A DNA stretch of 64,000 nucleotides from an uncultured Paracoccaceae bacterium. GTDB lineage: Bacteria; Pseudomonadota; Alphaproteobacteria; Rhodobacterales; Rhodobacteraceae. Where the stretch lies: NCBI GenBank assembly GCA_937138255.1, contig CAKZOU010000037.1, forward strand, positions 1 through 64,000, read 5' to 3'. Within the stretch, counting starts at the first letter, position 1, and the number at the start of each line of letters is the position of its first letter. The notes below the pieces were generated by a model. The model did not search any database. It had not been told where the DNA came from and worked only from the letters and a program-made list of their open reading frames with translations. Shown one piece after another: positions 46,754 to 55,511 of this stretch. A program made the translations under genes and the position numbers.

Positions 46754-47521
46754 ATGCACGAAAGACCGAAAATCGCCTTCGTCGCCAGCGACTCGCCCCT
46801 TGCCCAAGAGGCGCGGGCGGTGCTGTCGGGCCGCTATGGCAACGTCGCGCTCGACAAGGCCGAAGTGATCGTCGCGCTCGGGGGCGATGGCTTCATGCTG
46901 CATACCCTGCATGAGACCGAATCCCTCGATGTGCCGGTCTACGGGATGAACCGTGGCACGGTCGGCTTTCTGATGAACGAATATCACGAAGACGATCTTC
47001 TGTTCCGGCTGGCGGCAGCCGAGGAAGAAGCCATCAATCCGCTGACGATGGTGGCGACAACCGTTGGCGGGCGCGAACATCGGGCGCTGGCGATCAACGA
47101 GGTCTCGCTTCTGCGCGCCGGTCCGCAGGCGGCGCGGCTGCGGATCACCGTGGATGGGCGGCTCAGAATGTCAGAGCTGGTTTGCGACGGTGCACTTGTG
47201 GCCACACCTGCCGGTTCGACCGCCTACAACTATTCCGCCCACGGTCCGATCCTACCCATCGGCTCAGACGTTCTGGCGCTGACAGCGATGGCCGCTTTCC
47301 GCCCCCGCCGCTGGCGCGGCGCGCTTCTGCCGAAATCGGCGGTGGTTCAGTTCGACGTGATCGACCCCGACAAACGCCCCGTCATGGCCGATGCCGATGG
47401 CAACTCGGTGCGCGATGTTTCGCGGGTGGTGATCCGCAGCGAACCGGCGATCACCCACCGGATCCTCTTCGACCCCGGTCACGGGCTCGAAGAGCGGCTC
47501 ATCCAAGAGCAGTTCGTCTGA
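46754..47521 (+). CDS. nadK: NAD kinase
   Basis: This 255-residue ATP-NAD kinase makes NADP. The GGDG motif is at residues 43-46 (VALGGDGFML). Further motifs are YGMNRGTVGFLMNE and the nucleotide-binding ATPAGSTAYNYS. I chose ATG 46754, with GAGGAG nearby; the six extra residues of a longer frame are not family-like. It is divergent from glyA and ends 2 bp before a convergent membrane-protein gene. Confidence 0.95.
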   Translation: MHERPKIAFVASDSPLAQEARAVLSGRYGNVALDKAEVIVALGGDGFMLHTLHETESLDVPVYGMNRGTVGFLMNEYHEDDLLFRLAAAEEEAINPLTMVATTVGGREHRALAINEVSLLRAGPQAARLRITVDGRLRMSELVCDGALVATPAGSTAYNYSAHGPILPIGSDVLALTAMAAFRPRRWRGALLPKSAVVQFDVIDPDKRPVMADADGNSVRDVSRVVIRSEPAITHRILFDPGHGLEERLIQEQFV

Positions 47522-47523
47522 GA

Positions 47524-47949
47524 TCAGGCAAAAGTCGCGACCGCCATGATCACGGCGAGAAGCGAAAAGAGGCCCGAGATCATGCCGAGCATCGCCATGG
47601 TCTTGCGGTTGGGCGGCGTGCCCGTGCGGCTGGCGGTAATCGCTTTATACTGGGCCATCAGCGCCGCGATGGTGACGATCACCACGAAGATCATCTTGAC
47701 CGAGAAGCTGCCCGGCAACGCGCCAAGGCCGCCGTCGTGATACCCTTGCAGCATCCAGATGCCGGTGATCCACAGCAGGATCAGCCCGACAAAGCTCGCC
47801 CGACCGATCTTGCGCTGCATCGCGCCAAGAACCTTGGCCCCCGCAGGCTCGGCCCCGGCCATCATGCGGCCCGCAATCATATTGCCAACGCCGCCGCCAA
47901 GCCCGAGGGCAAGGCCGATAAGATGAAGAACGAGCAATGTCTTGAACAT
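47524..47949 (-). CDS. Small four-helix membrane protein
   Basis: This 141-residue protein has about four membrane segments (LLVLHLIGLALGLGGGVGN, FVGLILLWITGIWML, VKMIFVVIVTIAALMA and LFSLLAVIMAVATFA). It resembles small CopD- or DUF2269-like membrane proteins of unknown role. It lies between nadK and prpE as a single gene on the minus strand. Confidence 0.72.
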   Translation of the reverse strand: MFKTLLVLHLIGLALGLGGGVGNMIAGRMMAGAEPAGAKVLGAMQRKIGRASFVGLILLWITGIWMLQGYHDGGLGALPGSFSVKMIFVVIVTIAALMAQYKAITASRTGTPPNRKTMAMLGMISGLFSLLAVIMAVATFA

Positions 47950-48013
47950 GAGAAATCCCTTCGCGCTAGATTTCCCACGATGTTAGCGTCCCCGCCCCCT
48001 TCGCCGCAAGAAC

Positions 48014-48039
48014 CGAAAAGGGCGCCCGAAGGCGCCCTT
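48014..48039 (-). terminator. Rho-independent terminator of prpE
   Basis: AAGGGCGCC (48018-48026) pairs with GGCGCCCTT (48031-48039), loop of 4. On the minus strand TTTTCGG follows. It lies 22 bp after the prpE stop. Confidence 0.75.
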
Positions 48040-48061
48040 ACGTCAACCTGCCTGGGCTGTG

Positions 48062-49954
48062 TCAGCCCTTGGCATATCCAAGCGGCTGAAGCGCCAGCCG
48101 GATTTCATCAAGGATTGCCGGATCGTCGATCGTCGCCGGCATCTTGTAGTCCTGATTGTCGGCAATCTTGACCATGGTCGCCCGCAGGATCTTGCCCGAA
48201 CGGGTCTTGGGCAAGCGATCCACCACAACGGCCAGCTTGAAGGCCGCCACAGGGCCGATCTTTTCCCGCACCAGCTTCACGACCTCTCTGACGATCTCGT
48301 CATGCGGCCGGTTGCAGCCCTTGTTGAGGCAAAGGAACCCCAGCGGCAACTGGCCCTTCAACTCGTCGCTGACGCCAATCACCGCGCATTCGGCCACATC
48401 CTCGTGCGAGGCAAGAACCTCTTCCATCGCGCCTGTGGAAAGCCGGTGACCCGCCACGTTGATCACGTCATCGGTGCGGGCCATGATGTAGAGGTATCCG
48501 TCCTCGTCGATCATCCCCGCATCGCCCGTTTCGTAATAGCCGGGGAAAGTGGTGAGATAGGATTTGCGGAACCGCGCCTCGGCGTTCCAGAGCGTCGGCA
48601 GCGTTCCCGGCGGCAACGGCAGCTTGATGACGATCGCCCCCAACTCGCCCCGCTTCATCTCCTTGCCGCCCTCGTCCAACACGCGGATATCGAAGCCGGG
48701 CAGCGCCACGGAAGGGGAGCCCACCTTCACAGGAAGAAGCTCGATCCCCACCGGATTGCACACGGCCGGATAGCCGATCTCGGTTTGCCACCAATGGTCG
48801 ATCACCGGAACGCCAAGCGTGCGCTGGGCCCAGTGGATCGTGTCGGGATCGGCCCGCTCGCCGGCAAGGTAAAGAATGTTGAGACAGGAAATATCATAGT
48901 CCTTGATCAACTCGCCCTTCGGATCGTCGCGCTTGATGGCGCGGAAGGCGGTGGGCGCGGTGAAAAAGCTGCGCACATTATGCTCGGAAATCACCCGCCA
49001 GAAGGTCCCGGCGTCCGGCGTGCCCACGGGCTTGCCCTCGAACACGATGGTGGTGTTGCCGTGAATGAGCGGCCCATAGCAGATATAGCTGTGGCCGACG
49101 ACCCAGCCCACGTCCGACGCCGCCCAGAACACATCACCGGGATCGACGTTATAGACGTTCTTCATCGTCCAGTTCAGCGCCACCAGATGCCCGCCTGTGG
49201 GCCGGACAACACCCTTGGGCGCGCCGGTCGTGCCCGAGGTGTAAAGGATATAGGCCGGATGCGAGCCTTCGACCGGCACACACTCCGCCGGGCTCACGCC
49301 TTCCTGCGCGGCGTTCCAATCCACATCACGGCCCGCGATCAGCGCGGCAGGTTTCTCTTGCCGCTGGAAGATCACACAAAACTCGGGCTTGTGCTTGGCC
49401 AGTTCGATTGCGCCATCAAGGAGCGGCTTGTAATCCACAACCCGCCCCGGCTCGAGCCCGCAAGAGGCCGCGATGATCGCCTTCGGCGTCGCATCGTCGA
49501 TCCGCACGGCGAGCTCGTTGGCCGCAAAGCCGCCGAACACCACCGAATGCACCGCCCCGATCCGCGCACAAGCCAGCATGGCCACCAGCGCCTCGGGCAC
49601 CATCGGCATATAGATGATGACCCGGTCGCCCTTGGCCACACCCTTCGCCGCGAGCGCGCCTGCAAACAAGGCCACCTTGTCGCGCATCTCGGCATAGGTG
49701 AACTTGGCCTTCGTGCCGGTGATCGGGCTGTCATAGATCACAGCCACCTGCTCGGCCTGGCCATTCTCCACATGGCGATCCAGTGCATTGTAGCAGGCGT
49801 TCACCTTGCCATCGGTGAACCACTCATAAAGAGGAGCCTTGCTGTCATTCAGCGCACGCGATGGCATCTCGACCCAGTCGATCGCCTTGGCGGCCTCCAT
49901 CCAGAACGCCTCGGGGTCGGCCTTCCAGGCGCCATAGACCTCATCATATCCCAT
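48062..49954 (-). CDS. prpE: Propionyl-CoA synthetase
   Basis: This 630-residue AMP-forming ligase activates propionate with CoA. It has the acetyl-CoA-synthetase-type N-terminal domain, the P-loop motif YILYTSGTTGAPKGVVRP, the WWQTEIGYP motif and the C-terminal acetylatable lysine in PKTRSGKILRAT. WWQTE distinguishes the acetyl/propionyl group, and the VRPTGGH segment fits PrpE better than Acs. I chose ATG 49954, with GGAGGAG upstream. TGCAAA repeats upstream resemble sites of short-chain acyl-CoA regulators. Confidence 0.92.
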   Translation of the reverse strand: MGYDEVYGAWKADPEAFWMEAAKAIDWVEMPSRALNDSKAPLYEWFTDGKVNACYNALDRHVENGQAEQVAVIYDSPITGTKAKFTYAEMRDKVALFAGALAAKGVAKGDRVIIYMPMVPEALVAMLACARIGAVHSVVFGGFAANELAVRIDDATPKAIIAASCGLEPGRVVDYKPLLDGAIELAKHKPEFCVIFQRQEKPAALIAGRDVDWNAAQEGVSPAECVPVEGSHPAYILYTSGTTGAPKGVVRPTGGHLVALNWTMKNVYNVDPGDVFWAASDVGWVVGHSYICYGPLIHGNTTIVFEGKPVGTPDAGTFWRVISEHNVRSFFTAPTAFRAIKRDDPKGELIKDYDISCLNILYLAGERADPDTIHWAQRTLGVPVIDHWWQTEIGYPAVCNPVGIELLPVKVGSPSVALPGFDIRVLDEGGKEMKRGELGAIVIKLPLPPGTLPTLWNAEARFRKSYLTTFPGYYETGDAGMIDEDGYLYIMARTDDVINVAGHRLSTGAMEEVLASHEDVAECAVIGVSDELKGQLPLGFLCLNKGCNRPHDEIVREVVKLVREKIGPVAAFKLAVVVDRLPKTRSGKILRATMVKIADNQDYKMPATIDDPAILDEIRLALQPLGYAKG

Positions 49955-50050
49955 CGCAGTCTCCTCCACTGACCTTGGCAAAGGTGTTAGGGACTGCGCC
50001 GCCCCCGGGCAAGACAGTTACCGGTCACAGCGGCGGAATGGCGCGATAAA

Positions 50051-50146
50051 TTTGCAGAACTTGCCGAAATCACCTGCAAATTTTTGCAAACCACCGCAGA
50101 TCAAGGGTATTTTCGCAAAGCCACCCAGTCTCTGCAAATCTGCAAA
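50051..50146. promoter_or_regulatory. TGCAAA repeat cluster upstream of prpE (candidate ScfR/PccR sites)
   Basis: TTTGCAGA (50051), CCTGCAAA (50073), TTTGCAAA (50083), TTTCGCAAA (50111), TCTGCAAA (50131) and TCTGCAAA (50139) lie within 96 bp. PccR of Rhodobacter, a short-chain acyl-CoA regulator, binds repeated TTTGCAAA elements as I recall. The spacing here is shorter than the published N4 form. Confidence 0.55.
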
Positions 50147-50188
50147 CCGGGCTTTGCCAACCCGCCGACTCATCACATCTTCTTTTGG

Positions 50189-50242
50189 CCCCGAAATACT
50201 CCGGGGTGAATGGGCCGTCAGGCCCAGAGGGGCAGAGCCCCT
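50189..50242. other. Three small hairpins downstream of maeB
   Basis: CCCCG/CGGGG (50189-50206), GGGCC/GGCCC (50212-50225) and AGGGGC/GCCCCT (50228-50242) follow one another just after the maeB stop at 50246. None is followed by a T tract. They may form a 3' structured end; a similar CCGGAGTATTT-containing element is, from memory, common after genes in this family. Confidence 0.4.
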
Positions 50243-50245
50243 CCC

Positions 50246-52525
50246 TTACCCGTAATGCGCCACCGGCGTTCCGGCGATGGCCGACATATTGAGAAGGCCC
50301 CGCGGCGTGATCGAAGGCGTCACGATATGCGCCCGGTTGCCCATCCCCATCAGGATCGGCCCGACCTCAAGGCCGTTGCCCTTCATCTTGAGGATATTCC
50401 GCACGCCCGAGGCCGCATCGGAATTGGCAAAGACCAACACGTTCGCGGGGCCCACAAGGCGGCTGCCGGGGAAGATCCGCTCGCGCAGATCGACGTCGAG
50501 GGCCGAGTCGACATGCATCTCGCCCTCATAGATGAAATCGCGGGGCTGGCTGTCGAGGATCTCGAGTGCCCCGCGCATCCGGCGGCCGGTGTCGATATCC
50601 ATGTTGCCAAACTGCGAATGCGAACACAGCGCGATATTCGGCGTCACGCCAAAACGACGCACATGGCGGGCGCAGCCAATCACGGTCTCGGCGATTTGCT
50701 CGGGCGTGGGGCTCGGGTGAACCTGCGTGTCGGCGATGAAGAGCGGCCCATCCTCAAGGATCATCAGGCTCAGCGCCGCCACGGGATGCAACCCGCCACG
50801 GCCAAGCACCTGGTTCACATAATTGAGGTGCCAGAGAAACTGCCCGAAGGTGCCGCAGATCATGCTGTCGGCCTCGTCGCGATGGACCATGATCGCGGCA
50901 ATCGCGGTCGTGTTGGTGCGCATGATCGCCTTGGCGATGTCGGGCGTCGCACCCTGTCGCGCCATCAGATCATGATAGGTGCCCCAATAGTCGCGATAGC
51001 GCGGGTCGTTCTCGGGATTGACGATCTGGAAATCGGTCAGCGGCCGGATCTTGAGGCCCGCGCGTTCACAGCGCCGCTCGATCACCTCGGGGCGGCCGAT
51101 CAGGATCGGCGTATCTGTCGTCTCTTCCATGATCGCTTGGGCCGCACGCAACACGCGCTCGTCCTCGCCCTCGGCAAAGACGATGCGGCGGGTGGCGGTG
51201 CGGGCGGCCTCGAACACGGGCCGCATGATCATGGCCGAACGGAACACAGAGCCATCAAGCTTCTGCTTGTAGGCCGCCATGTCCTCGAGCGGGCGTTTCG
51301 CCACGCCGGTTTCCATCGCTGCCTTGGCAACGGCGCTGGCGACGACGCCGATCAGGCGCGGGTCGAAGGGCTTGGGGATCAGATAGTCGGCCCCGAAGGT
51401 CAGCTTTTCGCCGGAATAGGCGGCGGCGGCCTCGGCGCTCGTGGTGGCGCGGGCCAGCGCCGCGATGCCTTCGATACAGGCGAGCTTCATCTCGTCGTTG
51501 ATCTCGGTCGCGCCCACATCCAGCGCGCCACGGAAGATGAACGGAAAGCACAGGACGTTATTGACCTGATTGGGATAATCGCTCCGCCCGGTGGCGATGA
51601 TCGCATCGGGCGCCACGGCGCGGGCATCCTCGGGCGTGATCTCGGGCGTGGGGTTCGCAAGCGCGAAGATAATCGGGCGCGAGGCCATCTTGGCGACCAT
51701 CTCGGGCTTCAACACGCCGGGGCCCGAAAGGCCGAGGAAGAGGTCGGCCCCCTCGATCACATCCGACAGGCTCGCAGGCGTGGTGCCTTGGGCATAGTCG
51801 GCCTTCTGCGGCGTCATGTCCTTCTCGCGGCCCTTATAGACAAGGCCTTCGAGATCGCAGAGCCACACATTCTCGCGCTTTACGCCAAGCTTGAGCAGCA
51901 TGTTGAGGCAGGCAATCCCTGCTGCCCCGCCACCGGTGGAGACAACCTTGATATCCTCGAACGCCTTGCCGGCAACGTGCAGCGCATTGGTCGCCGCGGC
52001 ACCAACGACGATGGCGGTGCCGTGCTGGTCGTCGTGGAATACTGGAATATTCATTCGCTTACGGCAGATTTCCTCGACGATGAAGCAATCAGGCGCTTTG
52101 ATGTCTTCAAGGTTGATCGCGCCGAAGGTCGGCTCGAGCGCACAGACGATATCGGCCAGCTTCTCCGGGTTTGGCTCATTCAACTCGATGTCGAAGCAGT
52201 CGATATTGGCGAATTTCTTGAAGAGGACGGCCTTGCCCTCCATCACCGGCTTGGACGCAAGCGCGCCGATATTGCCAAGGCCCAGAACAGCGGTGCCATT
52301 GGTGACAACGGCGACAAGATTCCCACGCGAGGTATAGTCGAGGGCGGTATCGGGGTCGGCCTTGATTTCGAGGCAGGCCTCGGCCACGCCGGGGCTGTAG
52401 GCGCGGGCAAGGTCGCGGCCGTTGGCGAGCGGCTTGGTGGCCCGGATCTCGAGCTTTCCGGGTTTGGGAAGGCGATGATAGTCCAGCGCCGCCTGACGCA
52501 GAGAGTCGCGTTGATTGTCCGACAT
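50246..52525 (-). CDS. maeB: NADP-dependent malic enzyme with phosphotransacetylase-like domain
   Basis: This 759-residue protein has an N-terminal malic enzyme part (about 1-430) that decarboxylates malate to pyruvate. Motifs include AYSPGVAEAC, GLGNIGALASKPVMEGKAVLFK and the nucleotide site VVSTGGGAAGIACLN. The C-terminal part (about 440-759) is phosphotransacetylase-like and usually regulatory. This is the long MaeB form. The start codon at 52525 and full length are clear. A perfect 14-bp palindrome lies 21 bp upstream. Confidence 0.95.
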   Translation of the reverse strand: MSDNQRDSLRQAALDYHRLPKPGKLEIRATKPLANGRDLARAYSPGVAEACLEIKADPDTALDYTSRGNLVAVVTNGTAVLGLGNIGALASKPVMEGKAVLFKKFANIDCFDIELNEPNPEKLADIVCALEPTFGAINLEDIKAPDCFIVEEICRKRMNIPVFHDDQHGTAIVVGAAATNALHVAGKAFEDIKVVSTGGGAAGIACLNMLLKLGVKRENVWLCDLEGLVYKGREKDMTPQKADYAQGTTPASLSDVIEGADLFLGLSGPGVLKPEMVAKMASRPIIFALANPTPEITPEDARAVAPDAIIATGRSDYPNQVNNVLCFPFIFRGALDVGATEINDEMKLACIEGIAALARATTSAEAAAAYSGEKLTFGADYLIPKPFDPRLIGVVASAVAKAAMETGVAKRPLEDMAAYKQKLDGSVFRSAMIMRPVFEAARTATRRIVFAEGEDERVLRAAQAIMEETTDTPILIGRPEVIERRCERAGLKIRPLTDFQIVNPENDPRYRDYWGTYHDLMARQGATPDIAKAIMRTNTTAIAAIMVHRDEADSMICGTFGQFLWHLNYVNQVLGRGGLHPVAALSLMILEDGPLFIADTQVHPSPTPEQIAETVIGCARHVRRFGVTPNIALCSHSQFGNMDIDTGRRMRGALEILDSQPRDFIYEGEMHVDSALDVDLRERIFPGSRLVGPANVLVFANSDAASGVRNILKMKGNGLEVGPILMGMGNRAHIVTPSITPRGLLNMSAIAGTPVAHYG

Positions 52526-52546
52526 GGAGCACCTCGCCTGAATTTA

Positions 52547-52560
52547 GTTTAACGTTAAAC
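52547..52560. promoter_or_regulatory. Perfect palindrome upstream of maeB
   Basis: GTTTAACGTTAAAC is a 14-bp perfect palindrome, 21 bp before the maeB start and 94 bp before the divergent cupin gene. Its position over the likely promoter suggests an operator. The regulator is unknown. Confidence 0.55.
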
Positions 52561-52566
52561 CAATTT

Positions 52567-52590
52567 GCTTCCGCTGCGGAAGCCCTTTTT
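52567..52590 (+). terminator. Terminator-like hairpin in the maeB-cupin divergent region
   Basis: GCTTCCG (52567-52573) pairs with CGGAAGC (52577-52583), loop CTG, followed by CCTTTTT. It reads on the plus strand, 64 bp before the cupin start, where no plus-strand gene ends. It may be a leader attenuator or stop spurious transcription from the maeB side. Confidence 0.55.
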
Positions 52591-52653
52591 GTCCATAAAC
52601 GCTTTCACTGGATGCTTGCAAATCCATTCGCGGAGACGCAGTCTCGGCCTGCC

Positions 52654-53748
52654 ATGACACAAGATGCCGCGATCCGCGCCGAAGTCTGCCTGCCGACCCG
52701 TAACCTGCGGGAAGATTTGGGTTTCTTCGGCAAGGTGCTGAAGATGCGGCTCGATATGATCTATCCCGCCGACAATCCCCAGATCGCCGTTTATTCGGGC
52801 CACGGTCTGCGGGTGCGGCTTGATGCGGGGATCACGGGCGAGCCGGGGCGCCTGCGGATTCTGACCGATGCGGTCGAGACCTTTGCCGACGGTAAACGCG
52901 AACTCACAAGCCCCGGCGGCACGATCGTCGAGCTTGACGAGCTCAATCCGCCGCTCGTTCTGCCGGAAACCCGGCATTCTTTCGTCGTCCGCCGCTTGGC
53001 CGATCAGGCCCCTTGGGTGATTGGCCGGGCGGGGATGATGTATCGCGATCTCGTCCCCTCGCGGCTGGGGGGCGCGATGATTGCCAGCCATATCCGCATC
53101 CCCGATGGTGGGCCGGTGCCCGACATGGTGCATTTTCACAGGGTCGGGTTTCAGCTGATCTTTTGCTATCGCGGCTGGGTCGACGTGGTTTACGAGGACC
53201 AAGGGCCAAAGATACGCCTCACAGCCGGCGATTGCTTCATCCAGCCGCCCGAGATCCGGCATCGGGTGCTCGAGGCAAGCGACGGCATCGAGGTGATCGA
53301 GATTGGCGTGCCCGCCGAGCATGTGACCGAGATCGACCACGACATGACCCTTCCAACCCCGAACCTGCGGCCCGACCGCGAATGGCAGGGGCAGAAATTC
53401 GTTTATAATCAGGCTGCAAAGGCCGAGTGGGAGGGGTTCCGCCTGCCCGGCTTCATCGCCCGCGACACGACGATCAGCGCCAATACCAAGGGCGTGGCTG
53501 GTGTCAAAGTGGTTCGCCGCGGCGAGGGCGAAACCCAATGGGCACGGCACGAGGCCGATATTCATTTCACCTTCGTCATGGAGGGCGAGATGACGCTCAT
53601 GGGCGAGGGCAAGGATCCCTGGCGGCTCTCGGCGGGCGACGCTTTCGTGATCCCGCCGGGGATGATGACGCAATACGCCGAGCCGACCGAGGATATCGAG
53701 CTTCTCGAAGTCACCCTGCCGGGAGAATTTGCAACAACTCTTTCCTAG
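52654..53748 (+). CDS. VOC-cupin fusion protein
   Basis: This 364-residue protein appears to join an N-terminal VOC/glyoxalase-like domain (about 1-110: LPTRNLREDLGFFGKVLKM) to two cupin domains. The first is near 160-240, around DMVHFHRVGFQLIFCYRG and AGDCFIQPPEIRH. The second is near 300-360, around EADIHFTFVMEGEM and AGDAFVIPPGM. The metal-binding histidine patterns look partly intact in both. I chose ATG 52654; no clear ribosome site is seen. The function is unknown. A dioxygenase, isomerase or sensor role is possible. Confidence 0.78.
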   Translation: MTQDAAIRAEVCLPTRNLREDLGFFGKVLKMRLDMIYPADNPQIAVYSGHGLRVRLDAGITGEPGRLRILTDAVETFADGKRELTSPGGTIVELDELNPPLVLPETRHSFVVRRLADQAPWVIGRAGMMYRDLVPSRLGGAMIASHIRIPDGGPVPDMVHFHRVGFQLIFCYRGWVDVVYEDQGPKIRLTAGDCFIQPPEIRHRVLEASDGIEVIEIGVPAEHVTEIDHDMTLPTPNLRPDREWQGQKFVYNQAAKAEWEGFRLPGFIARDTTISANTKGVAGVKVVRRGEGETQWARHEADIHFTFVMEGEMTLMGEGKDPWRLSAGDAFVIPPGMMTQYAEPTEDIELLEVTLPGEFATTLS

Positions 53749-53781
53749 GCGGCTTGCCTCTTGGGGCGGGCTGCTGCTATT

Positions 53782-53799
53782 TTTTATCACTTGGTAAAA
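53782..53799. promoter_or_regulatory. Candidate operator before the nucleoside salvage operon
   Basis: TTTTA-TCACTTGG-TAAAA is an inverted repeat with near symmetry also inside (TTATC/GGTAA). It ends 5 bp before the cdd start, over the ribosome site, where a repressor could block expression. Confidence 0.4.
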
Positions 53800-53804
53800 G
53801 AGAG

Positions 53805-54203
53805 ATGGCCATGACGTTGATTGATGCCGCCCGCGATGTCTGGGCCCGGGCCTACGCCCCCTATTCCAATTTCAAGGTCGGTGCGGCGATCCGCGGCAAG
53901 AATGGCGAGGTCTTCAAGGGCTGCAACGTTGAAAATGTGGCCTATCCTGAAGGCACCTGCGCCGAGGCGGGCGCGATCGCGGCGATGGTGGCGGGCGGCG
54001 AGACCGAGATCGCCGAAGTGGCCGTGATCGCCGATAGCCCGATCCCGGTGAGCCCCTGCGGCGGCTGCCGTCAGAAGCTTGCCGAATTTGGCAAGCCGGA
54101 TGTGAAGGTGACGCTGGCAACAACCGATGGCGTGGTTTTGGAAACCACCATCGGCGCGCTTTTGCCGGGCGCGTTCACCGAAGATTACATGACCCGGACC
54201 TGA
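53805..54203 (+). CDS. cdd: Cytidine deaminase
   Basis: This 132-residue zinc enzyme deaminates cytidine and deoxycytidine. Motifs are YSNFKVGAAI, the CAEAGAI zinc and proton-shuttle motif, and SPCGGCRQ, giving the three zinc cysteines. It is the small homotetramer form. It is first in the cdd-deoA-deoB-add-upp operon, 3 bp before deoA. Confidence 0.95.
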   Translation: MAMTLIDAARDVWARAYAPYSNFKVGAAIRGKNGEVFKGCNVENVAYPEGTCAEAGAIAAMVAGGETEIAEVAVIADSPIPVSPCGGCRQKLAEFGKPDVKVTLATTDGVVLETTIGALLPGAFTEDYMTRT

Positions 54204-54206
54204 CCC

Positions 54207-55511
54207 ATGGACGCCCGCGCGATCATCGCCAAGGTGCGCGACAAGCACACCCCGACACAGGACGAATTACAGTGGTTTGCCAATGGCTTGGCGGATCGGA
54301 CAGTCAGCGACGCACAGGCCGGCGCTTTTGCGATGGCGGTTCTGCTAAACGGTCTTGGCGACGAAGGGCGGGTCAACCTGACGCTCGCCATGCGCGACAG
54401 TGGCGATGTGCTGGAATGGGATCTGCCGGGGCCGGTGTTGGACAAGCATTCGACCGGCGGCGTGGGCGATTGCGTCTCGCTCCTCTTTGCGCCAGCCTTG
54501 GCCGCCTGTGGCGTCTTCGTGCCCATGATCTCCGGGCGCGGCCTTGGCCACACGGGCGGGACGCTCGACAAGATGGAATCGATCCCCGGCGTTTGTGCCC
54601 AGATCAGCGAAGACCAGTTGCACGAGGTGACCGCCAAGGTCGGCTGCGCCATTGTCGGGGCCACGGCCCAGCTCGCCCCCGCCGACCGCCGCCTCTATGC
54701 GATCCGCGATGTGACCTCGACGGTGGAATCGATCGACCTCATCACCGCCTCGATCCTGTCGAAGAAACTCGCCTCGACCCGCGGCGGCCTGATCCTCGAC
54801 GTCAAGGCCGGTTCGGGCGCCTTCATGAAATCGACCGACGATGCCCGCAGGCTGGCAACGGCGCTGGTCACGACAGCCAACGGCGCTGGCAGCCCGACCG
54901 CCGCGCTGATTTCCGATATGGACGAGCCGCTGGCTCCGGTGATGGGCAACGCGCTCGAGGTGGCGGTCTGCATGGAGGTTTTGGCGGGAAATCGTGCTGC
55001 TGCGCCAAGGCTTTACGATCTGACCGTGGCACTGGGCGGCAAGCTTCTGGCGCTTGCAGGCGTCGAGGCGGAAGACGAAGGCGAGGCGGCAGTGGCCAAG
55101 GCGATCGACAGCGGGCAGGCGATGGAACGCTTCTCGCGCCTCGTGGCCGAACTGGGCGGGCCGCCGGATATGGAAGCCGACTGGCATACGCATCTGCCAA
55201 AAGCACCGGTAATCCGCGATGTGGTCGCGCCCGAAGGCGGGCATCTCGCTGCGGTGAATGGCGAGGCGCTGGGCCTCACGATCGTCGGCCTTGGCGGCGG
55301 GCGGCGGATCGAGACCGACAAGATCGATCCTTCGGTCGGCATCACCGAATTCGCGCCCTTGGGGACGAAATTCGCCCGTGGTGACCGGATTTGTCAGGTC
55401 CACGCTCGAAGTGATGCCGCCGCGCAAGAGGCCGAAGCGGCGATCCTCGCGGCGATCAGGATCGGCGACAAGCCGACAACACGCCCGCTTGTCAGAGAGG
55501 TGATCGGCTGA
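54207..55511 (+). CDS. deoA: Thymidine phosphorylase
   Basis: This 434-residue enzyme splits thymidine to thymine and deoxyribose 1-phosphate. The family motif [12 protein letters not shown] is near residue 80. [15 protein letters not shown] and the C-terminal pyrimidine nucleoside phosphorylase domain are present. The length is normal. Its stop overlaps the deoB start by one base (TGATG). Confidence 0.95.
   Translation: MDARAIIAKVRDKHTPTQDELQWFANGLADRTVSDAQAGAFAMAVLLNGLGDEGRVNLTLAMRDSGDVLEWDLPGPVLDKHSTGGVGDCVSLLFAPALAACGVFVPMISGRGLGHTGGTLDKMESIPGVCAQISEDQLHEVTAKVGCAIVGATAQLAPADRRLYAIRDVTSTVESIDLITASILSKKLASTRGGLILDVKAGSGAFMKSTDDARRLATALVTTANGAGSPTAALISDMDEPLAPVMGNALEVAVCMEVLAGNRAAAPRLYDLTVALGGKLLALAGVEAEDEGEAAVAKAIDSGQAMERFSRLVAELGGPPDMEADWHTHLPKAPVIRDVVAPEGGHLAAVNGEALGLTIVGLGGGRRIETDKIDPSVGITEFAPLGTKFARGDRICQVHARSDAAAQEAEAAILAAIRIGDKPTTRPLVREVIG

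Noticed and set aside
50189-50206. CCCCG/CGGGG hairpin as the maeB terminator
   Set aside because: The stem is short and no T tract follows on either strand, so I list it only as a structured 3' region.
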